A stretch of 64,000 nucleotides of DNA from the NCBI GenBank assembly GCA_027257055.1, contig JAPVLO010000153.1, forward strand, positions 2,790,001-2,854,000, read 5' to 3'. Position numbers and translations under genes: made by a program. The notes below the pieces were generated by a model that was not told where the DNA came from, ran no database searches, and saw nothing but the letters and a program-made list of their open reading frames with translations. Below, piece after piece: positions 1 through 9,171 of this stretch. Numbering within the stretch: the stretch's first letter is position 1; every line of letters begins with the position of its first letter. Source of the stretch: Cephalopachus bancanus. Its lineage: Eukaryota > Chordata > Mammalia > Primates > Tarsiidae.

Positions 1-823
1 TTATTTCTCTAATATCTTGAATATACAGTATTTCAAAATATTATGTTCTGTCTTATTGTTTTTTTATGTCTGACCATTATATATAGTTTTATAAAATGAT
101 TATGACCAATTTTCACTCCTATTTCCTATGAAAGCACATTTCTGTTGCTCTATGTCTTTGCCAAAATTTAATATTGATAGTCATTTTGGTTTTGACTATT
201 CAGAAAGGTATGCATTGGTATATGAAAGTGGTTATAATGTACATTTCTTTAAAAATATTGTCATATGTTTATTGCCTATTTGGATTTCCTTTTTTTTTTT
301 TTGAAGGGTCCATTAAAATCTCTTTTTTGCTTTTAAAAATGACTATCTTTTTCTTATTGATTTAAAGTATTCTTGAAGCGAGCCCTTTGCCAGTTATTGA
401 ATTGAAAATACCACTTTCCACTCTGTGACTTACCTTTTTACTGTCTTTATGTTCTTTCCAGGAGCAGAAGTTCTAAGATTTAATGTGATAACTTTTCCAA
501 TTATCTCCTTTAAGAACAGTACTATGTCCTGTTTCAAAAATATTTCCCTGTCTCAAAGTTATGAAGATATTTTCTTAGAATAATTTTTAGAAGCTTTGTT
601 GTTTTGTCTTGTACACTTAAAAATTAAAAATTAAAATTCTACTTGAAATTAATTTTTATTTATAGTGCAATAAAGAGATCAAATTTTGTTTATTTATTTT
701 TCCCTGTATGGATACCCTATTCACTCAACATTCACTGAACAGTCAAGCTTTCCTTCAATACTTTATGAGGTATCTTTGAATCAAGTGTCCACAAATATGT
801 AACTATTATTTCTGGACAATCTA
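1..823. other. AT-rich unannotated DNA
   Basis: No gene, RNA or clearly recognisable repeat is seen. The stretch is AT-rich with many homopolymer T runs, and the one small open frame (174-365) is low-complexity and unconvincing. Confidence 0.5.
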
Positions 824-882
824 CAAGGTATGGCAATTAAGTTCGTGAAATCATCTTAGAAAAAGTGCTACATATCTCATTG

Positions 883-1012
883 CTAAATATCACTAGGGTC
901 ACCTTTGAAGTACTCCTCTTGGGAAGCTACGCACTGATGCCAGCGACTAGTCCACCCGTCAAAGTAATTTTGCAACTCTTTTTCTGGAATGCCCATCAGA
1001 GTTGTCATCATG
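883..1012 (-). pseudogene. inverted copy of mariner transposase C-terminus
   Basis: Read on the minus strand this segment encodes LMGIPEKELQNYFDGWTSRW followed by HQCVASQEEYFKGDPSD, the same C-terminal region as 1590-1713 but pointing outward at the other end of the element. A normal mariner has non-coding 5' leader here. It is best explained as an inverted duplication of the element's 3' end replacing its 5' end. The two copies differ at many residues, so the event or the parent copies are old. Confidence 0.75.
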
Positions 1013-1015
1013 AGA

Positions 1016-1335
1016 ATGTTGGAGTTTGAATTAGAGCAACAAATAAGTATTACATTTCTTGTTAAACTTGGCAAGAGTGGAAGTGAATCAGGGACATGTT
1101 AGTCCCAGTTTATGGGGATAATGCCGTGAAGAAGATGACATTGTACAAATCGATTAAAATTTTTTCTGAGGGAACAGAAAGTGTCACTGGTGAAGAGAGG
1201 TCAGGACAGATAGTAAGGAGCAGAACTTATGAAAACATTGCAAAATTTCTTCGAATTGTGCGTCAAAATCCTCAGCTGACTGTGAGAAGCATAGCAGATC
1301 AAATAAACATTGATAGAGAAACAGGGAAATCTTAA
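1016..1335 (+). pseudogene. mariner transposase N-terminal part, frameshifted
   Basis: The translation from ATG 1016 reads MLEFELEQQISITFLVKLGK and matches the start of the helix-turn-helix region of mariner transposases. A frameshift near 1092 moves the frame to the piece starting at 1096, which continues through MLVPVYGDNAV and ends its second helix-turn-helix region with TVRSIADQINIDRETGKS at a stop (1333-1335). Family knowledge says this part binds the terminal inverted repeats. After the stop, another frame resumes with a GMRKVCAKMV-like linker, and about 130 residues expected to hold the first catalytic aspartate and much of the catalytic core are absent. It is a dead copy. Confidence 0.75.
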
Positions 1336-1368
1336 CCGAAAATCTTGGCATGAGAAAAGTGTGCAAAA

Positions 1369-1713
1369 ATGGTCCTGAAGGAGCTCTTGCATCACAACAA
1401 TGCACCAGCTAACACAGAACTGTCTGTGAAGGAGATTTTAGCCAGTAAACAAATAACTGTATTGGAACACCCACCCTATTCACCTGATCTGGCCCCCAAT
1501 GACTTTTTTCTTTGTCTGAAGGTAAAAGAAATATTAAAAGGAAGACATTTTGATGATATTCAGGCCATCAAGGGTAATATGACGACTGCTCTGATGGCCA
1601 TTTCAGAAAAAGAGTTCCAAAATTGCCTTGATGGGTGGACTAGGCACTGGCATCAGTGCACAACTTCCCAAGGGGAGTACTTTGAAGGTGACCCTGGTGA
1701 TATTCAGCAGTGA
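1369..1713 (+). pseudogene. mariner transposase C-terminal part
   Basis: This 114-codon frame holds the family's C-terminal catalytic segment: HHNNAPANTELSV corresponds to the HHDNAPAH-type motif with its catalytic aspartate changed to asparagine, and HPPYSPDLAPNDFF holds the third acidic position of the DD34D triad. It ends with WHQCTTSQGEYFEGDPGD, the usual C-terminus. The first catalytic aspartate lies in the deleted middle, so the element could not encode an active enzyme. An inverted, diverged copy of the last 40 or so codons sits on the minus strand at 883-1010. Confidence 0.8.
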
Positions 1714-1764
1714 AGTATGTAGCACTTTTTCTAGGATGAGTTCGCAAACTTAATTGTTCTTGTA

Positions 1765-2549
1765 TCTGTATTGTGCTCCCTAAAACGATTGTATATATCT
1801 TTGACCAATAGCACACAGTCTTAATTATTACAGTTTTACTATTTTTAAATATGGAGTAGTTTCAGTCATGAAAATAATGTATTTCCAGGTTTAGTTAATG
1901 TTTAATTTCTCCTGTTATTTTACAGCTTTCTGCTTAGAGGTCATGGGAGGTAGAATTTAAGGCAGCTGATCTGTGATCTATCTATTTCCCTCTGATTGCT
2001 GACATAGTCTGTTCTTGTAAGTGTAATCACTGAGCCTCTAGACAAATAGACTAACGATAGTTGCTAGGATAAGGGTTCTTATCTATGGGATGTTTTGAGC
2101 AGGATGTTTCTGATTTGGGATTGCTTATTGCAAACAAACCTATAATTTATTAATTTATGAGGGATGGCTTCTTGGAGAATGCCACATAAGCTATAAAACT
2201 ATTTCAGTTATAAAACTACATGTTTTATAACTTAAAATTTTCCTACTGTATTAACTGACCCACTGACCCACAAATATCATTAGAGAACTCTTGTTTAATG
2301 CAGAAAGAAAGGACTTGGGGTAAGTAGTCAGGATGTTTCAGACATTTTCCTGCTGTGATGGTGTCTTCTGATTGCTGTATCCTTGAAATTATTGGTAAAA
2401 CTTATTAAAGGATGAGTTCTGAAATGCATGAGTTTGATATGGAAATCAGCTACTTCGTATTAGGTCAAGTTCTTGCACATATTTTGTTAGATTTATTACT
2501 AGATACATGGTGTTTGCAAGATATTTAAATTAAATGCAATTTTAAAAAT
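1765..2549. other. unannotated AT-rich DNA
   Basis: No gene or confident repeat is seen between the mariner and the old L1 relic. Confidence 0.4.
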
Positions 2550-3090
2550 TCTTATTTTCTAACTGTTGCTGGCATATAGAAATATAATTGACTTACTTTG
2601 TATCCCTCTGCCTTTGAAGTTGTGTTTATTATTCCTGATTTTTTACTGTATATTTTTGCATTTTCTTCATATACAACCATGCTACCTAAATATTTTGGTA
2701 GTTTTATTACTTGTTTTCCACTATTTGTGTCTTTTATTAATTTATCTTTTTAATTTTTTGTACCAATTCTGAACTTCAGTACTTTATTATGAATGTCCCA
2801 ATTTTAGAAGAAAAGCATGTATTATTTTACCAGTAAGTATGATGTTAGTTGTAGGTTCTTTTGCAATACCCTGTATCAGATTAATCAAGTTCTCCTTTAC
2901 TTCTAGTTTGTTCGTAGTTTTTTCTTTCCAATCATGAATAGATGTGAAATTCTATCAAACATTTTCTTCTGCATCTAGTGACATGATTTTGCATTACATT
3001 ACTGATATTTGGATATTGATATGACAATTAAACTGATCATTGTTTAACCTTTTAATGATAGTGTAACTTTCTGCAGAAAAGTATACTATT
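2550..3090 (-). mobile_element. ancient L1 (L1M-type) ORF2 fragment
   Basis: The segment around 2840-3060 resembles the antisense of the L1 reverse-transcriptase region: a 'leucine/valine-rich then TTCTGCATCT(A)' stretch (TTTTCTTCTGCATCTAGTGA at 2961-2980) is the reverse complement of the L1 sequence that precedes the catalytic core, and a similar order is seen in the young L1A at 11,140-11,270. It is heavily mutated, with no usable frame. Boundaries are approximate. Confidence 0.5.
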
Positions 3091-4430
3091 ACAAGAAGTT
3101 AAAGACTAGTAAAGTTCCATAAGTGTGTTTTTATTATTATTACTATTACCATTGTGACTAAGTATCTTAGTAAATCCAACTTTGTAAATTTTGGAGGGAG
3201 GTTAGGAAAGAAGTAACAGATAGAGCCTTTTCTTTATGTTCTGTTGATTCTGTCTCCATTATCAACAATGTCTGGTTGACTATAGAGGAACAGCAATTCT
3301 TGTGCCTGCTCTGAGGCTTCGAAGGCACACTTAATCCCTTGGTCATGGTGATAGCCATAATTAATCTCTCATACAATGAAGTGAGCAAGTTTTAAAATAA
3401 ATACTGTACTAAATAGTATCCAAGGTTCAAAAAATTCCACAAAAATATTAGGTACATTATGGGAAGGTAGGTGGAGATGGGAACTACTAAATTCTGTACT
3501 ATATGACTTCACATTGGGAGCTTTTCACAGTTTGCATTAAAAGTATGATATCTCCAGAAATGAGAGTATTAACTGCCCAGTTTTGGGTGGCGACTGCCAG
3601 AGTGTGCCCTCATGTCATATAGCTGGAAGAAACCTGAGATGACATCTAAGAGGTGTAATTCCCATAGTTGTGGATATGAACGTGAAAGCTCAGAAATGTC
3701 AAGTGACGGGTGACAGCCATAGATCTTGTTAGTGTGGTTGGATCATCATTGAACCTCATGACTTTGACCCACTGCACGCTGTGTCAGACAGCAACCAAAA
3801 ATAGGGAGCCTTGAAGTGTATGATAAAATAGGGAATTTCCTGCTAGATGTCTTCATACAAAACTCACTCACATAGGCAGAACAAAAATATTGTGTAAGAA
3901 TTCTGGAAGGGCAGTCTGTTTTTAAGGGTCAAATATTTCTACTGCTTATAGTTTGGCATTAGTCAGGCTCCAACTAGCCATGTGAGAAAGATTGGGTGTT
4001 TTTTTCCCCCCAGTGAGTTTGAACATTCACAGTCCTCACAAATTTCCCCATTTTCCCCCAAATTGAGATTAAATTCCTCTTGTTTTGGCTTCTTCTCTGG
4101 CTAGGGAATGAAGACACTGAGGAGTACAGAGATTTTCAGGCAGCAGTAAACCATTTGACTCTTCCACAGAGGGCCTCTTGTTTTAGAAAAGTCAAATCAT
4201 AGGTACCTTTTGAGGTTGGTATCTGCCCTTTGTCTTTGTGGTGTCCATGACCACTCCTGGTACGAGTGCCTCTGTCTGCAGAGTCAGTAGGGTGTCCTAG
4301 AGGGAATGTTGTAGAAACCTAGCATGTTTTTCTCATTTCACATGAGGGCCTGGGGCCCTGACTGGGCTTCATCTCTCAGAATCTGATCTCCCAGCCAAGA
4401 TTTTGGGATGTGAAAGGGAGAAGAAGTAGA
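3091..4430. other. unannotated DNA with a possible MIR relic
   Basis: About 3615-3790 (ATAGCTGGAAGAAACCTGAG onwards) looks like a decayed MIR-family SINE, with low certainty. No gene is seen in the rest. Confidence 0.35.
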
Positions 4431-4461
4431 GCTAGGATGCAGCAAAACTGGTATCCTTCTC

Positions 4462-4985
4462 TGTTATTTGATAAAGTATATCTCCACCAAATTCATATGA
4501 AAGGTGTCATAGATGTATATGGCCACCAAAGGTTACCACAAACCCATAAAAGATTCCAACAGTTTTAACCCAAAGTTTGTTAAAACAAACAGAGAAGGAT
4601 ACCAGTTTTGCTGCATCATAGCCCTAACCCCCAATACCTCAGATTATGACTGTATTTGGAGATAGGACCTTAAAGAGATAATTAAATTAACAAGAGTTCA
4701 CTAGAGTGAGCCCTAGTCAAATATGACATGTGTCCTTATAAAAAGGGGGAGTTTGGGCACACATAAAGACAGCTGGAGTATGGGAGCACAGAAGAAAGAC
4801 CACGTAAGGCAAAACCAAGGAGGTGGCCATCTGCAAGCCAAGGAGGGAGGACTCAGAAGAAGCCAAAACTGCTGACACCCTGATCTTGGTCTTTTACCCT
4901 CCAGAACTGTGGGGAAATATATTTCTGTTGTTGAAGCCACCCAGTCTGTGGTGTTCTGTTATGGCAGCCCTGGCAAACTAATATA
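4462..4985 (+). mobile_element. MLT1-type (ERVL-MaLR) solo LTR, interrupted
   Basis: This is recognised from the MLT1 order: TGTTAT start, CCAAATTCATATG (4487-4499), GCCCTAACCCCCAATACCTC (4621-4640), TGTGTCCTTATAAAAAG, GGCCATCTGCAAGCCAAGGA, CCTCCAGAACTGTG, and the end AAGCCACCCAGTCTGTGGT to GGCAGCCCTGGCAAACTAAT. The LTR is in plus orientation, and such LTRs once drove MaLR transcription. About 120 bp (4500-4620) between the first two blocks is foreign and made of two inverted copies of nearby sequence, described separately. Confidence 0.8.
4498..4622. repeat. templated insertion made of two inverted copies
   Basis: 4498-4581 is the reverse complement of 5542-5625, with one substitution and one single-base gap. 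4588-4622 is the reverse complement of 4431-4465 (34 of 35 bases). Together they separate two blocks that are adjacent in MLT1 LTRs, so this is the inserted side and the other two loci are the templates. Confidence 0.85.
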
Positions 4986-5541
4986 TCTTCTGATCATTTC
5001 CTCTTTATTTTTCTCCATTACTATCCACCTTCCCTTTCTTCTCTTCCTTCCAAAATGCCTGAAAAGCACATTCTCTGTGATTGCTCTATCCTAGTTTCTG
5101 GGAGAGGCTGACTCACTTGTTTAAATAAGTATTTTTAGGTTTTTTTTTTTTAATTTTAAGTTTTTGTTTAGCTTTTCTTTTCATTTCTTGCTTATATAGC
5201 AACTGACTCAGATTAGATTTTATATGAATTTACAAAGTAGATATATATTTGTTAATTTATGTCTTCTCATGTGTGTTGTCAACTACAGACTCCAAATTAT
5301 TTTTAAACCAAAATAACATTGACTGTGTAGCCCTATAAATAATTTTATTTTTTCATAGTGATCCTGAGCATATGCAGCTTATTTAAATAAAACTAGAAGT
5401 AGTTATTTAGGGTTATTTAGGTGTAGCAAGGGGCATTCAGAAAATTTCAGATGGTTGTTAGGATTTGGGATAGTGTTCATAAAAAAGATTCTTCAAACTG
5501 TGTTTGAAGAGGTAGCCTAATGCAAAACACTAGATTATTTA

Positions 5542-5625
5542 AACAAACTTTGGGTTAAAACTATTGGAATCTTTTATGGGTTTGTGGTAACCTTTTGGTG
5601 GCCATATACATCTATGACACCTTTC
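5542..5625. repeat. template partner of the 4498-4581 inverted copy
   Basis: This 84-bp segment recurs in inverted orientation about 1 kb upstream with about 98% identity. It lies in otherwise unremarkable sequence, consistent with being the source. Confidence 0.85.
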
Positions 5626-7680
5626 AAAATTTTATTTGATTCCAAGAGTACATAATGGGGCTATATAAAGAATGTGAGAAATAGAAAAGAGATTAGAGTA
5701 TCATTCCAACCTCAATTATTTCTCAAATTCAGTCTACTTCATGAAATATGAATTTTGCTTTTCAGCAAAACCAGGATAGGTAAGGCAAGTAAGGGGAGAA
5801 TTCAGTGTGGTTGGATGTTCACTGGGTTTTCTCAGTGGCTTCTTATTCTTTCCCAATTTGCAAATGTCCATTAGTTCAGGGATTAATCAGTCTCTCAGGG
5901 GAAGGAAGTCAGAGGGAATTATAAAAAGCGTGACCCTTCTCCTTCGTCTGACCTGACACTAATATATATCCTCTCCAGAGAGTGTGTTAAAATGAGCAAC
6001 TCCAAAGAGTGGGTTTAAATACACAACTGCTCTATGTTGAGTCCTGTAAAAAGGGAAACAGTGTCTGATGGAGCCTTTTCTTTATTGATTATGGATAGGA
6101 AGTAGATAAAGGAGAGAGAAGGGATAGGGATGTGGAGAAAATGCTCTGCTAGGTTCTTCTAGCTGACGAAAACCATGAGAATCACAGGTCTCGAGCATAC
6201 CAGCCTTGTCCTTTAGCTTGGCTAGACACAGCTCCTTTGTTAAGAGTGTCATTAGGGTTTCCCATTGTTCACTTAAATAGTAGAATCTAGATATGTTTGC
6301 ACCATCTCTTTGGTTTTCTCTCCTACCTGCCTATTCTTCGCCTCTATCTACTTCTAGAGTTCTCTTTTTCCAGTCCTTAATTCTAACTCCAAATTCTTGC
6401 CAGTTTCCCCTCCTCACTGACCTGGATTTTGCCTTTTGGCAGCATTCATTCCTTTCTAAGGAAGTCTTGAAAAAGACTTTGAGGGAATATTTGGGATTTG
6501 GGATTTGGGCAGCAAGAAGCCCAAGGGGAAGAAACATGTCTCTCAGCATTCTTCCGGCTATGTGGTGACAGATGAAAACCATGTGGCATTAACACAGACC
6601 AAATAAAACAAGATGCTATATGGCTAAGCTGGATCCATGAGCAGAGCCTGAGCTGGGCCAATTCAAATGGCTTTTAAAATGACAATCTATGTTCATGAAT
6701 ACTTACCAAAGGTGATAGACCTAAGATGAGAATAAGCAGCTGCCAACTCGGTGTAATGTAGGAGGAATTGCAAAATCACATGTGTTCATTAAAAGTCACC
6801 AAATAGGAGACATGGATTGTTTTCTGTTGGTTTGGGAAACACTTTCTCACCATAAAACAAAGGCTACAGGGAGACGTAAAAGTACTGGATTCTAAAGTCC
6901 TGATTGCTAAAATTCCACAACTCTAGAAAAATTTCATCAAAATTATCTCTTTTGTTAGCCGGCCCCAATATATGGAATTTCACATTTAAACATTATTTTG
7001 TAAAACTTATATTAAAGACATTTCTCTCTGGGGAGGGACAACAAATTATGACAGCATTAGTTATTAATCAATTAGTAGAGGAATACTATTTACCAGACAG
7101 CTAACCAAGGAATGTAGCAAGGTATAGGTAAGGCTTAGAAAGAATTTGAACTCACAAAGACCACTGGCAGGGGATCATTTATCTACAATAATTTGAGCCT
7201 TAAGACTCTGGGTGCTGGGGAAAGTATAGAAGGCTTAGAGATGGAAGGTCCCAAGATCAAACCTGCTTTATGGTTTTTCAAAAAGCTGAGTGAGGTTGGA
7301 AGAAAATGGAACTTTTTCTGAAAGGTCCCAGATGATGCTGTGACTCAGATGACTCACTTTAAAGGAACAATGCCTAGTTTCCACAGGATTTATGTTAGTT
7401 CCTGGAAGGGCAATATTTTTGTAGAAGAAGGTAGATGAAGTTTTAGAGATGCATGATATAAACTCAAGAGAGGAAGGAAGCAAAGATGCTTACGTTTCTG
7501 TAATATAGACTGTAGGTTTCACTGATTTAAAATTTGAATCTACATCAAAGGAGCAGAAAAGAAAAAAATTAAGCAAGACAAATAAGCAGATCACGCAGCA
7601 CCAGAAAATGAAGATCTGTCAAAGTGATACTTTGGCAGAGGAAGAAGTCACTTCAGTGGGAGTCAAAGAGGAGAGGCTGT
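5626..7680. other. unannotated DNA
   Basis: Mixed-composition DNA. Short open frames at 6293-6661 on both strands overlap and show no domain. No confident repeat or gene is seen. Confidence 0.4.
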
Positions 7681-7681
7681 A

Positions 7682-7890
7682 TAGGCAAAGAACCTGAGTT
7701 TGGTGTTAGATAGGCTGGAAGTGAAACCCGGCACTCTCGCCTTTTAACTGTGTGTATTTGGGCAAGCGGCTTCACTTTTGTGAGTTTTAGTTTCCTTCTC
7801 CCCTTAGACTTGAGGAGGCAGTGAAACAACGTGTAAAAAATGAGACATCCCTTGTTCTCAGAGTCGTTATTAGTATCATTAGCAGTAAGA
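7682..7890 (+). repeat. MIR SINE
   Basis: The order of a MIR is seen: a GTTAGATAGGCTGGAAGTGA region, then GTGTGTATTTGGGCAAGCGG, CTTCACTTTTGTGAGTTTTA and GTTTCC..., followed by a weaker 3' part. MIR is an ancient tRNA-derived SINE of mammals. A younger Alu-like SINE lies just downstream at 7916. Confidence 0.65.
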
Positions 7891-7915
7891 ATCTGTCTTT
7901 AGGTGGACACATCAA

Positions 7916-8209
7916 TTTTTTTTTTTTTTTTGAGTTGGAGTCTCACTCCGTCGCCTAGACTGGAGTGCAGTGGCCGCTCCTGGCCACCGCAGCCTAGCCT
8001 GTTGGGCGCCGGCGATCCTTCCGCCTCAGCCTTCCGAGTAGCCGGAATTACAGGCATGTGCTACCACGCCCGGCTGATTTTTTTTTTTGATTTATTGTAG
8101 AGATGAGGTCTCGCTGCCCAGGCGGGTCTTGAGCCCGCAGGCTCAGGCAATCCACTCACCTCAGCCTCCCAAAGGCGCGGGATTACAGGCTGAGCCACCG
8201 AGCCCGGCT
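7916..8209 (-). mobile_element. Alu-like 7SL-derived SINE (dimeric)
   Basis: The plus strand shows a T-run (poly(A) tail of a minus-strand element), then the right monomer ending GCCCGGCTGATTTTTTTT and the left monomer ending GAGCCACCGAGCCCGGC. It is flanked by a perfect 10-bp target-site duplication GACACATCAA (7906-7915 and 8210-8219). Many CpG sites remain, implying a fairly recent insertion. On the minus strand, promoter A/B boxes of the 7SL type would lie in the left monomer. The open frames crossing it are shadows. Confidence 0.9.
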
Positions 8210-8306
8210 GACACATCAAATTTTTAAAATGATAAAAGAAATTCTTCTGAAAGGACACACATGGAGTTAATATAGCCAAAGTGCAGCCATTTTAACCCTG
8301 CCTAGT

Positions 8307-8931
8307 TGTCATGTTTTTCTAGCAGTTAATTTACCCTCTAACCCACTAGCCAAGGACAGAACAGGCTTCTCAGCAGTAGCTATTGATAATTGTTTTACGA
8401 CCCCCTCCCAGCTTGTTTTGTACTAATTAACTTTTCAATTTCAAGTATTTGCCTCCATCCATAAGACCCAAGTTAACCTAATCAGCCCTTTGTGACCTTC
8501 ATGACTCAGACCCCATCACCATGGCAGCAATCAGATGGGTGACTAGCTCACCCATCTGCCTGCTGTCCCTCACCTGACATCAGTACCTGCACTTACCTTC
8601 CCCTTTTTCATGATGTCATGGAGCCGACCACCAGCCAATCACCTTAATGTCCATCCCTCATCAAAGGAAAAGTTTAAAAGGGTTCAGTTTTGAGCAGCCA
8701 GTGGCCCTTGCCTTGCTAAGCTGTGGTCTGGCCATATATTCTTTGAGCTATGGCCAGGTCATGTTTTCCCAAGCTTTGGCCCCCTCCCCTACCTTGGAGG
8801 GGTGAATCTCTTCTCTCTCAAATTTACTTTCTAAATGCACAATGCTTTTAAATGTAACTTCTGTGCAATTCTTTGCATCTTTCACTCGGCACCAGATCGT
8901 ACAATCCCATTCCAGTGGGTCTAACCTAACA
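8307..8931 (+). mobile_element. ERV LTR, solo or truncated
   Basis: The proposed LTR starts TGTCATG and ends in ACA (8929-8931). It has a TATA-like TTTAAAAGG about 8672-8680, a T/C-rich stretch after it, and three bases (TTT) before a primer-binding-site match at 8935. The style and the length of about 625 bp fit a class I endogenous retrovirus. The right edge is well supported by the PBS, the left edge is approximate. The provirus body is absent because L1A starts immediately after the PBS and no coding remnant is recognised beyond L1A. Confidence 0.6.
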
Positions 8932-8934
8932 TTT

Positions 8935-8952
8935 TGGAGGCTCCACTGGGAT
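8935..8952 (+). other. retroviral primer-binding site, tRNA-Thr-like
   Basis: TGGAGGCTCCACTGGGAT matches the complement of the 3' end of a mammalian tRNA-Thr (AGT type, with CCA) at 16 of 18 positions by my recall. It starts 3 bp after the LTR's terminal CA, the normal spacing for minus-strand priming. It is cut off directly on its right by the L1A tail. Confidence 0.6.
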
Positions 8953-9171
8953 ATATATTTTTTAAAATATATTTTATTTTAAAGTTGTGGGGTACAGTTA
9001 AAGAGTTAGGTATACAAATATTCATTGTGTAGGTACCCTTGTTGATGAGGTGTGCACCCCTTTCTCCAGAGAGATATTGACTACCATTAATCCCACCTCC
9101 TTTCCCCTCCCTGTTACCCCCCATAGTTTCCCACTACTGTCAATCCTTTTCTTATAGTATTATGATAGTTG

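Larger units (their letters stand above)
824..1762 (+). mobile_element. mariner-like DNA transposon relic with long inverted ends
   Basis: Both edges carry inverted ends (left CAAGGTATGGCAATTAAGTT, right the complement of a CAAGAACAATTAAGTTTGCG-type end) flanked by a TA dinucleotide (822-823 and 1763-1764), the target duplication expected of Tc1/mariner elements. Inside are transposase pieces in the plus direction. Unusually, similarity between the ends does not stop after a short TIR: about 824-1012 is an inverted, diverged copy of about 1575-1762, including the end of the transposase coding region. The element is about 940 bp against about 1.3 kb for a complete mariner, because the catalytic middle is missing. 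It is inactive. Confidence 0.8.
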
